A stretch of 7,344 nucleotides of DNA from Patescibacteria group bacterium (GTDB lineage Bacteria > Patescibacteriota > Dojkabacteria > SC72): assembly GCA_018818345.1 (NCBI GenBank), contig JAHISI010000059.1:1-7344 (forward strand), given 5' to 3'. A program made the position numbers and the translations under genes. Of the stretch, positions 1 through 4,427 are shown one piece after another. The notes beneath the pieces were generated by a model. The model had not been told where the DNA came from. It did not search any database and saw nothing but the letters and a program-made list of their open reading frames with translations. How positions within the stretch are numbered: the stretch's first letter is position 1; each line of letters begins with the position of its first letter.

Positions 1-168
1 CCTCAAACCTCTTATCATGCTCCTCCAGTTTCTTATCTATAGCCTCAAACCTCTTATCATGCTCCTCCAGTTTCTTATCTATAGCCTCAAACCTCTTATC
101 ATGCTCCTCCAGTTTCTTTTCTATAGCCTCAAATCGTTTATCATGATCTATTAATTTTTGCTCCACTG
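1..168. repeat. 42-bp tandem repeats encoding a 14-residue coiled-coil unit
   Basis: Units lie at 1-42, 43-84 and 85-126. The first two are identical and the third differs by one base, which changes Asp to Glu in the protein. A degenerate fourth unit lies at 127-168, and the pattern fades towards the start codon. The unit length is a multiple of three and of seven residues, so copy-number changes preserve both reading frame and heptad phase. The array begins at the window edge, so the true copy number is unknown. Confidence 0.9.
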
Positions 169-247
169 CGTCCAGCCTCAGTTCAATATGGTCAAACTTA
201 GGCTGTAACAATTCTTCAATTTTCTTTAAGTCTTCTTTTGTTAACAT
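1..247 (-). CDS. Coiled-coil protein, 3' end beyond the left edge (partial)
   Basis: The visible N-terminal 82 residues begin MLTKEDLKKIEELLQPKF and then become a continuous heptad repeat. From about residue 27 onward the unit KKLEEHDKRFEAID recurs every 14 residues (two heptads), and the frame stays open to the window edge. There is no signal peptide, membrane segment or catalytic motif, so this looks like a cytoplasmic, elongated, probably oligomeric coiled coil. Short proteins opening with MLTKEDL and followed by coiled coil are, to my knowledge, frequent in Patescibacteria and of unknown function. The start is the ATG at 247. No Shine-Dalgarno precedes it, but a TACAAT lies 6 nt upstream, so a leaderless transcript is possible. 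Alternatively it is co-transcribed with the 67-aa gene that ends 23 nt upstream. The function is unknown, and the length is undetermined because the repeats reach the edge. Confidence 0.75.
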   Translation of the reverse strand, partial: MLTKEDLKKIEELLQPKFDHIELRLDAVEQKLIDHDKRFEAIEKKLEEHDKRFEAIDKKLEEHDKRFEAIDKKLEEHDKRFE

Positions 248-253
248 AGATAT

Positions 254-259
254 ATTGTA
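254..259 (-). promoter_or_regulatory. Possible -10 element (TACAAT) just upstream of the coiled-coil gene
   Basis: On the minus strand TACAAT (5 of 6 matches to TATAAT) ends 6 nt before the ATG at 247. Initiation at the usual distance would fall on the A of the start codon. No convincing -35 box is visible. In AT-rich DNA this could be chance. The support comes from the same spacing at other genes in the window. Confidence 0.35.
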
Positions 260-270
260 AATGTTAGATC

Positions 271-474
271 TTACAAAATCCTTACAATTTTAAACTCCTT
301 TACATCACCTTTCTCAACTAAGGCTGTAATCTCTTGAAACTGCTGATCATATGTTAACCCAATTGGATACTTGATTTTGTTCTTCTCCAGCTGCTTAATG
401 AGATGCTCCAATTTAACATTCATCTTTTCCATGTTAAGAGCCATTTTGTTAATATCCATTACGTTGATATTCAT
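271..474 (-). CDS. Small protein of unknown function, 67 aa
   Basis: I do not recognise this protein. Residues 1-32 are predicted helical and charged (MNINVMDINKMALNMEKM followed by a Lys/Glu/Leu-rich stretch). The C-terminal half contains YPIGLTYDQQF and ends in KEFKIVRIL. It has no membrane segment, no cysteines and no known motif. The gene is well supported: ATG at 474 is preceded on the same strand by AGGAGG with a 6-nt spacer, the best Shine-Dalgarno in this part of the window. The coiled-coil gene starts 23 nt after its stop, so the two probably form an operon, and helical pairing between the proteins is conceivable (inference). A small regulator or toxin-antitoxin component cannot be excluded, but nothing specific shows it. 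Confidence 0.7.
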   Translation of the reverse strand: MNINVMDINKMALNMEKMNVKLEHLIKQLEKNKIKYPIGLTYDQQFQEITALVEKGDVKEFKIVRIL

Positions 475-587
475 AATATTCCTCCTAACAATTTATATAT
501 ATTCTAAGTATACCTGTTTGGAAATATAGTTCATGACCTAAAATATGATATCCACACCTTGTAATATTTTTAGGATATAATGGTGGA
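475..587. promoter_or_regulatory. Divergent intergenic region between minus-strand and plus-strand genes
   Basis: These 113 AT-rich bases separate the leftward 67-aa gene from the rightward carboxypeptidase gene, so promoters for both must lie here or just inside. The leftward gene has the Shine-Dalgarno AGGAGG at 481-486 (minus strand). A TATACT further upstream on the minus strand is a candidate -10, but its -35 is poor. An inverted pair, AAAATAT (540-546) and ATATTTT (564-570), lies ahead of the rightward -10. It may be an operator or simply AT-rich coincidence. Confidence 0.45.
576..581 (+). promoter_or_regulatory. -10 box TATAAT placed for a leaderless start at 588
   Basis: A perfect TATAAT ends 6 nt before the ATG at 588. 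Counting the usual -7 to +1 distance puts transcription start on the A of the ATG. The bases at the -35 position (553-558) do not match consensus. The intervening GGTGGA is too close to the start to act as a normal Shine-Dalgarno. Confidence 0.5.
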
Positions 588-1382
588 ATGAAAACAGTAT
601 TTGTTTCAATAATAGCCTTTTTAGCAACCACACTGAGGGTCTCACCTGATTCTGGACAGCTAATGCAAGTTGATTATGAAAATCAAAGAACACTAACAGT
701 TAATCAACAGATGGTTGAGTACACACAAGATGCTTGGATTAAGCCATCTGTAGTGCCTTCCTCTAGCTCTGCGAGATGGTGGACTTATCCTACCGATATT
801 AAGACAGCCACAAGAAATGGGAATGATCTATTAGTATTAGTAAACAAAGAATACAAATTACCGCAATCATATGCTCCTTCTGATTTGGTATTAGCAAGTA
901 ATTCTGGCATTAGGAGAGGAAGTAGCTATTACCTCAGGAGTATTTTGATTAATGATTTAAAAAACTTAGTTAATGCTTCTAAGGCTGATTCTATTGATTT
1001 AAGTATTGTATCTGCATATCGTTCTTACAATACACAGGTTGCTACATATAACTATTGGGTGAGTATAAACGGAATAGATGGAGCAGATAAAATATCAGCA
1101 CGAGCAGGGCATAGTCAGCATCAATTAGGTACAGCCGTAGACTTCAGTAGTAGTGAAGTATCTGATGGTTTAGGTGGGAGCTTCTATACCACTAAAGCTG
1201 CAGCCTGGTTAGCTTCTAACGCATGGAAGTATGGTTTTGTGATTAGTTATCCAAGTGGATATGAAAGCACCACAGGATATAGCTATGAGAGTTGGCATTA
1301 CAGATATATTGGGGTAGCTAATGCACAAGAGATGCATGACATGGGGATGATATTAGAGGTATATTTAGAAAACAAGAATTAA
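588..1382 (+). CDS. VanY-type D-alanyl-D-alanine carboxypeptidase (peptidase M15B), exported
   Basis: This is a zinc peptidase expected to trim the terminal D-Ala from peptidoglycan stem peptides outside the cytoplasm. The M15B signature is clear in 264 residues. SAYRSYNTQ (142-150) carries the substrate-binding Arg145. GHSQHQLGTAVDF (174-186) holds zinc ligands His178 and Asp185. ESWHYRYIG (234-242) holds the catalytic Glu234 and the third ligand His237. All expected catalytic residues are present, so the enzyme should be active. Residues 2-16 form a short hydrophobic N-terminus, probably a signal peptide or anchor, followed by a Ser-rich linker (57-62) and the catalytic domain from about 90 to 255. 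There is no Shine-Dalgarno, and TATAAT directly precedes the ATG. The next gene is a sortase, so the context is envelope maintenance. There is no van resistance gene cluster around it, so housekeeping remodelling is more likely than glycopeptide resistance. Confidence 0.9.
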   Translation: MKTVFVSIIAFLATTLRVSPDSGQLMQVDYENQRTLTVNQQMVEYTQDAWIKPSVVPSSSSARWWTYPTDIKTATRNGNDLLVLVNKEYKLPQSYAPSDLVLASNSGIRRGSSYYLRSILINDLKNLVNASKADSIDLSIVSAYRSYNTQVATYNYWVSINGIDGADKISARAGHSQHQLGTAVDFSSSEVSDGLGGSFYTTKAAAWLASNAWKYGFVISYPSGYESTTGYSYESWHYRYIGVANAQEMHDMGMILEVYLENKN

Positions 1383-1397
1383 TAGTTCTAATTTATG

Positions 1398-1403
1398 TAT
1401 AAT
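1398..1403 (+). promoter_or_regulatory. -10 box TATAAT immediately upstream of the sortase gene
   Basis: TATAAT ends 8 nt before the ATG at 1412, giving a predicted start at about 1410 and a leader of 0-2 nt. No -35 match and no Shine-Dalgarno are visible. The box lies only 16 nt after the carboxypeptidase stop codon, so the sortase seems to have its own promoter rather than depending on read-through. Confidence 0.45.
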
Positions 1404-1411
1404 GAATAATT

Positions 1412-2050
1412 ATGAAGAAGAACAACATTCTCAAATGGATTATTAATGGATATACAATCGCTGGCTTTACCTGTTTATTAATTGCACTTGGCTTTGTGCT
1501 AACTCCAGTTGTACCATACATTGCATATAGGATAAATCCTGCGGAAACCACAAATGAAGTAACCAAAATATCGGGGACATTATCTGATGAAATTGATAAT
1601 TCCTCCTCTTCAACTAGTAAGTACCTCCCACCTTTAGACTTAACTCTTCCTAAAGAACCATACGTTTTAATACCCACAATTAATGTTTCCTCGCCAATAT
1701 CCATAGATACAGACTATACCAAAGCACTTAGAGATGGGACTTGGATGGTTCCTGACTACGGTACTCCCGAGAATGGCCTAGTACCTATAATAGTTGCCGC
1801 ACATAGATTTGGATATATTAACTGGGATAATGAGACTCGACAAAGAGTATCATATTACAATCTTCCCCAGACAAAGATCGGAGACCGAGTAGAAATCGTA
1901 TGGGGACAGCGTAAATACATATATGAGATATATGGAAAGGCGGAAGGTTCAAGGATTACAGATTACTCAGGAGACCTTATTTTGTACACATGTAAGTACT
2001 TCAACTCTCCGATTAGGATATTTAGATACGCGAGGTTGGTCACCCCATAG
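1412..2050 (+). CDS. Sortase (cysteine transpeptidase), membrane-anchored
   Basis: This enzyme cleaves a C-terminal sorting signal and joins the protein to a cell-surface amine or to another subunit. An N-terminal membrane segment covers roughly residues 14-38 and is followed by a polar Ser/Thr/Asn-rich linker (42-75). The sortase beta-barrel begins near VLIPTINVSSPI (85-96). The catalytic triad is visible: His131 in IIVAAHRFG, Cys194 in LILYTCKYF (the usual TLxTC-type strand), and Arg202 in SPIRIFRYA, eight residues after the cysteine. The 212-aa length is normal for class D/E-like sortases, but I cannot fix the class. The start ATG is preceded by TATAAT and no Shine-Dalgarno. The gene directly downstream encodes an 80-aa protein with the layout of a sortase substrate, which suggests a dedicated pair. 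Confidence 0.9.
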   Translation: MKKNNILKWIINGYTIAGFTCLLIALGFVLTPVVPYIAYRINPAETTNEVTKISGTLSDEIDNSSSSTSKYLPPLDLTLPKEPYVLIPTINVSSPISIDTDYTKALRDGTWMVPDYGTPENGLVPIIVAAHRFGYINWDNETRQRVSYYNLPQTKIGDRVEIVWGQRKYIYEIYGKAEGSRITDYSGDLILYTCKYFNSPIRIFRYARLVTP

Positions 2051-2052
2051 TA

Positions 2053-2081
2053 TTTACAATATGGGCCATAACTGATATAAT
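2053..2081 (+). promoter_or_regulatory. Strong promoter TTTACA-N17-TATAAT with extended -10 (TGA)
   Basis: The -35 TTTACA lies at 2053-2058 and the -10 TATAAT at 2076-2081, with an exact 17-bp spacer. TG at 2073-2074 makes an extended -10. The predicted start is near 2088, giving a 25-nt leader before the ATG at 2113 with no Shine-Dalgarno. It lies between the sortase and its putative substrate, so the small protein is probably made independently and at a higher level than the sortase. Confidence 0.75.
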
Positions 2082-2112
2082 TCTCATTGTTAAGTTAAGT
2101 TGCCCTTAAAAA

Positions 2113-2355
2113 ATGAGAAAACTTTTATCAGTTTTGTCCGCAGTAGTTATTCTCTCAATTTCGAATATATCAATGGTATTTGCTGATGGAAATCCATACG
2201 GGCCATATAACCCATATACACCTCACACTCCTGTAGATACAGGTTTTGAGGATGTAAAGATTTTCTACATCATTGCAGGTATTGTTTTTGTATTAGGAAT
2301 GGGATTCCTAACTACAGCTAAAATCTTGAAGAACAAGCTTTCCTTACAAAAGTAA
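2113..2355 (+). CDS. Mini surface protein with sortase-substrate layout, 80 aa
   Basis: Residues 1-24 are a classic signal peptide (basic MRK, hydrophobic core, likely cleavage after VFA24). Residues 25-44 are the only exported polar part: a Pro/Tyr-rich stretch with an NPYGPY/NPYTPH near-repeat, ending in TPVDTG (39-44). A membrane segment follows (about 49-68) and then a basic tail (KILKNK). Motif, hydrophobic helix and basic tail together form a cell-wall sorting signal. PVDTG is not canonical LPxTG because there are two residues between Pro and Thr. Adjacency to a sortase gene supports the reading. If it is cut in the motif, the mature product would be a peptide of only about 19 residues. 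Alternatively it is a small two-segment membrane protein. I do not recognise a named family. It has its own strong promoter and no Shine-Dalgarno. Confidence 0.75.
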   Translation: MRKLLSVLSAVVILSISNISMVFADGNPYGPYNPYTPHTPVDTGFEDVKIFYIIAGIVFVLGMGFLTTAKILKNKLSLQK

Positions 2356-2385
2356 GGGAAGCCCCTTCAAGGGGTTACGCATTTT
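2337..2385 (+). terminator. Probable terminator: tandem hairpins at the end of the 80-aa gene
   Basis: An 11-bp stem pairs 2337-2347 with 2352-2362 (one G-T pair, AAAA loop) and includes the TAA stop. It is followed at once by a small CCCC/GGGG hairpin (2362-2374) and a weak T-rich stretch (ATTTTC, 2381-2386). The poor T tract makes it less than ideal for intrinsic termination. It may also protect the mRNA 3' end. Confidence 0.5.
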
Positions 2386-2393
2386 CAATTAAT

Positions 2394-2399
2394 TACTAT
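2394..2399 (+). promoter_or_regulatory. Weak candidate -10 (TACTAT) upstream of the GT2 gene
   Basis: TACTAT (4 of 6 matches) ends 8 nt before ATG 2408 and would give a near-leaderless start at about 2406. No -35 box and no Shine-Dalgarno are visible. It is recorded because the spacing matches three other genes in the window. It is weak on its own. Confidence 0.25.
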
Positions 2400-2407
2400 T
2401 TAAATCG

Positions 2408-3172
2408 ATGAAACTATCCTTAATAGTTCCAACATACAAAAAAGAAGACATCGTTTTGGATCAATTAGAAAGATTGTACGGATATCTTTCTAGAAAAAAT
2501 CCAGATTTCGAACTCATCTATGTAATTGATGGGTATGTTGATAATACTAAGGATATTCTTAAAAGATATATCGTTGAAAATAGATTACAAAAGGTTAAGG
2601 TCATAGGATACTCTGTAAACAAGGGTAAGGGCTATGCCGTTAGATATGGTATGAAGAGAGCTACTGGTGACGTAGTAGGCTTCACAGACGCTGATATGGA
2701 TATCCAGATCAGAACCTTAGGATATGCTTTGAACGAAATTAAAAAAGAAAATGTTCAGGTTGTAATACCTTCCAAATTTCATACTGATTCTAATGTACAG
2801 ATGTCTCCTAAGAGAGTGTTACTTTCCAATGGTTTAATCTTTTTAAACAAGATGTTACTTACATTACCAGAAAATATTTCTGATATTGGTTGTGGTTTGA
2901 AACTTTTCAAGAAGGATATTGTAAAAGCTATATTGCCTAACTTACATATTAATAGATTTGCATTAGACTCAGATATATTAAATGAAGTTGGGAAGTTAGG
3001 TTGTACTGTTGTAGAAATCCCATTCTTCCTTAACAAGAATAGGAGTGATAGTACATCTACAAATATAAAGGAGATGATAAATATGCTTAGAGATATTACT
3101 AGAATATCTCTTAAGAACAGAGATATCTTTGGTGCGTTCAGCAAGGCCCAGAAGGCTTATAGTTCTAGATAA
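2408..3172 (+). CDS. GT2 glycosyltransferase, polyprenyl-phosphate sugar synthase type (DPM1/ALG5-like)
   Basis: This enzyme is predicted to move a sugar from a nucleotide donor to a polyprenyl phosphate on the cytoplasmic face of the membrane, supplying lipid-linked donors for exported glycans. GT-A fold motifs run in order: SLIVPTYKKE (4-13), VIDGYVDNT (39-47), NKGKGYAVRYGM (71-82), the metal-binding TDADMDI (93-99), DIGCGLKLFKKD (159-170), matching the D-x-x-C/S-G-x-K-x-F motif of dolichyl-phosphate glucosyl/mannosyl transferases, and FALDSDIL (184-191). The 254-aa length is typical, and there is no C-terminal membrane domain, so it would act peripherally or with a separate GtrA-type partner. 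The sugar cannot be told from sequence. The ATG has no Shine-Dalgarno. It lies downstream of the surface-protein genes and probably serves glycosylation of the same envelope (inference). Confidence 0.88.
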   Translation: MKLSLIVPTYKKEDIVLDQLERLYGYLSRKNPDFELIYVIDGYVDNTKDILKRYIVENRLQKVKVIGYSVNKGKGYAVRYGMKRATGDVVGFTDADMDIQIRTLGYALNEIKKENVQVVIPSKFHTDSNVQMSPKRVLLSNGLIFLNKMLLTLPENISDIGCGLKLFKKDIVKAILPNLHINRFALDSDILNEVGKLGCTVVEIPFFLNKNRSDSTSTNIKEMINMLRDITRISLKNRDIFGAFSKAQKAYSSR

Positions 3173-3231
3173 GTCTGTATAAACAAACTCGCTCATTAAA
3201 AACTTAATACGCTTGATAAGAGTAGGGGATA

Positions 3232-3260
3232 TTTACAAACTAACCAACCTATAGTATAAT
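3232..3260 (+). promoter_or_regulatory. Near-consensus promoter TTTACA-N17-TATAAT
   Basis: TTTACA at 3232-3237 and TATAAT at 3255-3260 are separated by exactly 17 bp, one of the two best promoters in the window. The predicted start is near 3267. The next good coding start is ATG 3637, so the transcript begins with about 370 non-coding nt. It is positioned to drive the structured leader and the 255-aa gene. Confidence 0.75.
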
Positions 3261-3422
3261 ATACATATAGTTAAAGACTGCTCTTTAATAAATAAACAAA
3301 AAAGTTTCCCACAAGAAATGTGTGCGTATGAGGATTCATATATAGAGATATTATCTTTGATATGAGTTCTTATTTATTAAGTACTCAGAACCTTAAAAAT
3401 GTTTGACTATATGTCAAACTAA

Positions 3423-3435
3423 AAGCACGATGTGG
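3423..3435 (+). repeat. Leader half of a 13-bp perfect long-range inverted repeat
   Basis: AAGCACGATGTGG is the exact reverse complement of CCACATCGTGCTT at 4473-4485, about 1 kb away on the far side of the 255-aa ORF. The match stops abruptly at both ends. It may form a 5'-3' RNA pairing around the ORF or may be the ends of an inserted unit. Confidence 0.8.
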
Positions 3436-3513
3436 ATAAGAATGTATATCTTAGTATATATAATTCTTAGAGAGAATAATCGTAGTGTATTTTCATTAAT
3501 ATACTCCTTGTTA

Positions 3514-3569
3514 TTCACTTCTCACATTAATTACATAATATATATTGTGTGATGAATGTGGGAAGTGGA
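3514..3569 (+). repeat. 26-bp imperfect hairpin upstream of the 255-aa gene
   Basis: Bases 3514-3539 pair with 3544-3569 around an ATAT loop, with one A-G mismatch and a few G-T pairs (including the outermost). The outer arm is CACTTCTCACATT against AATGTGGGAAGTG. It lies about 67 nt before the real start codon and contains an ATG at 3556 that is unlikely to be used. It ends at the GGAGGAG motif. G-T pairs in place of Watson-Crick pairs suggest selection as RNA rather than as a DNA palindrome (inference). Confidence 0.75.
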
Positions 3570-3623
3570 GGAGATCTATCGTTTGTTTTTAATCAAAATT
3601 AAAACTTTCAGGAAGATTAAAAA

Positions 3624-3629
3624 AAGGAG
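3624..3629 (+). promoter_or_regulatory. Shine-Dalgarno AAGGAG that fixes the start at 3637
   Basis: AAGGAG lies 7 nt before ATG 3637 and supports that codon over the upstream in-frame ATG at 3556, which lies inside a hairpin arm. A second purine-rich site, GGAGGAG at 3567-3573, lies 9 nt before an in-frame TTG at 3583 and could support a minor, 18-residue longer form. Confidence 0.75.
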
Positions 3630-3636
3630 AAATAAA

Positions 3637-4404
3637 ATGAGAAAAGTTATCGGAACTATCGTATTGGTTGCTCTTGGTATTTGTGTCGGATTTATGGCGT
3701 TTGCCATGATTTGGAACAATGGGGTTATCCCGCTTACCAAGCATGTCATCGTACCAGCATGGAATGTCACCAAATTGGTTGACAAACCTGTAGCTACAAA
3801 TGAAGAAGTGCAACCCGCAAGCAATACGCTCAGCAACGAAAGTAATGGAAATGATGTGACAACCACTATTGTCGTCACTAAACCAGAAATAATTCCCGTC
3901 TCAAACGGAAGTTCACTGGATTCATTTCCCGGCACTACAGCGTATCAAGTCGTAATGAACTTCAAAGATGGCTCGACCCTTACAAAAGGATTTATGACAG
4001 ATTTGGATCTTCAAGACGACAAAGAGACGTGGACCAGAATCCAGCTTGTTGGTATTTCCGACTTGGTGGTTTCAAACTCCGCCCCGTTGTTGTTCTTTTA
4101 CAACGGATATGTATTTCCAATTGCTGGTGGACAAGATCAATCTCTTGGAGAGATCTGGGAAACCGCAATGAGCAACGATATCAAGTACGATGCCGGATTT
4201 TCTATTCGCCAATTAGCGAACGGATGTCGAGAACTCAGTTCAACATGGACTGACACCAACGGCGTTGAACAGATGCAAGCACAAACTGCAGTAAATGCAG
4301 ACCTGGCCTCTTGGCTGGAACAATATTGTGATGCAACTGAAATTGCACAATGGAAAGCCGATCGAGCAACCCTCGGGATGCCCGAATCACTTTTCACTAA
4401 ATAA
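3637..4404 (+). CDS. Membrane-anchored extracytoplasmic protein of unknown family, 255 aa
   Basis: I do not recognise this protein. Residues 1-26 (MRKVIGTIVLVALGICVGF onward) form a basic start plus hydrophobic segment, a signal anchor or uncleaved signal. A low-complexity Thr/Asn/Ser/Val linker follows (about 50-95), then a folded domain (about 100-255) with TAYQVVMNFKDGSTL, a Trp-containing beta-rich core, and two cysteines (197 and 231). It ends in GMPESLFTK. No catalytic motif is evident. The gene is GC-richer than the rest (about 49% in 4261-4380 by hand count, against 30% in 2881-2940) and has a proper Shine-Dalgarno, unlike most neighbours. This suggests a different origin or high expression. 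Three stops in a row (TAA TAA TGA) end it. It is flanked on both sides by elaborate RNA structures, so post-transcriptional control is likely (inference). Confidence 0.8.
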   Translation: MRKVIGTIVLVALGICVGFMAFAMIWNNGVIPLTKHVIVPAWNVTKLVDKPVATNEEVQPASNTLSNESNGNDVTTTIVVTKPEIIPVSNGSSLDSFPGTTAYQVVMNFKDGSTLTKGFMTDLDLQDDKETWTRIQLVGISDLVVSNSAPLLFFYNGYVFPIAGGQDQSLGEIWETAMSNDIKYDAGFSIRQLANGCRELSSTWTDTNGVEQMQAQTAVNADLASWLEQYCDATEIAQWKADRATLGMPESLFTK

Positions 4405-4427
4405 TAATGAACCCCAGGGTTCATTAT
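4404..4427 (+). terminator. Stop-codon hairpin, no T tract
   Basis: Bases 4404-4413 pair with 4418-4427 in a 10-bp stem (an eleventh pair, 4414-4417, would leave only a 2-nt loop). The stem covers the last base of the first stop codon and the two stops after it. It is followed by GAAAACC rather than T residues, so on its own it is not a standard terminator. It may stack on the next structure (4428-4492) or stabilise the mRNA 3' end. Confidence 0.5.

Larger units (their letters stand above)
3267..3636 (+). promoter_or_regulatory. Long structured 5' leader (or separate ncRNA) of unknown class
   Basis: The segment is very AT-rich (22% GC in 3241-3300 by hand count) with no convincing gene. It contains several strong local stems: 3285-3295 with 3370-3380 (11 bp, perfect); 3401-3407 with 3413-3419 (7 bp, TATAT loop); 3437-3443 plus 3445-3449 with 3458-3469 (12 bp, one bulged G); and 3514-3569 (26-bp imperfect hairpin). 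TTCCCACA (3306-3313) can also pair with TGTGGGAA (3557-3564). I looked for tmRNA, RNase P, SRP, 6S and group I/II intron hallmarks and saw none. It could be a cis-regulatory leader of the 255-aa gene or an independent small RNA. The 59 bases before the promoter (3173-3231) hold nothing I can name. Confidence 0.55.

Noticed and set aside
1..168. CRISPR array
   Set aside because: The 42-bp units are directly adjacent with no spacers and lie in a continuous open reading frame with coiled-coil coding, so they are protein repeats.
588..1382. Glycopeptide resistance gene (true vanY)
   Set aside because: The enzyme is of the VanY family, but there is no vanS/R/H/A/X context. M15B carboxypeptidases are widespread as envelope enzymes.
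1393..1704. Antisense open frames over the sortase, over the GT2 genes and over the 255-aa gene
   Set aside because: They overlap well-supported genes on the opposite strand, lack Shine-Dalgarno sites and recognisable motifs, and reflect the complement of the real coding sequence.
3556..3636. Upstream start (ATG 3556) giving a 282-residue form of the 255-aa protein
   Set aside because: This ATG is inside the 3' arm of the 26-bp hairpin and lacks a Shine-Dalgarno. The extension is an Arg/Lys-rich leader in front of a perfectly normal signal anchor, and ATG 3637 has AAGGAG 7 nt upstream.
3267..3636. tmRNA, RNase P RNA, SRP RNA or 6S RNA
   Set aside because: No tRNA-like ends, no RNase P core sequence, no SRP GGAAG/tetraloop motif and no clear 6S open-bubble layout were seen by eye. 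A covariance search would be needed to be certain.
588..4404. Alternative genetic code (TGA as glycine), as in some candidate-phylum lineages
   Set aside because: Every recognisable gene is full length without internal TGA and ends in TAA or TAG, so there is no need for recoding.
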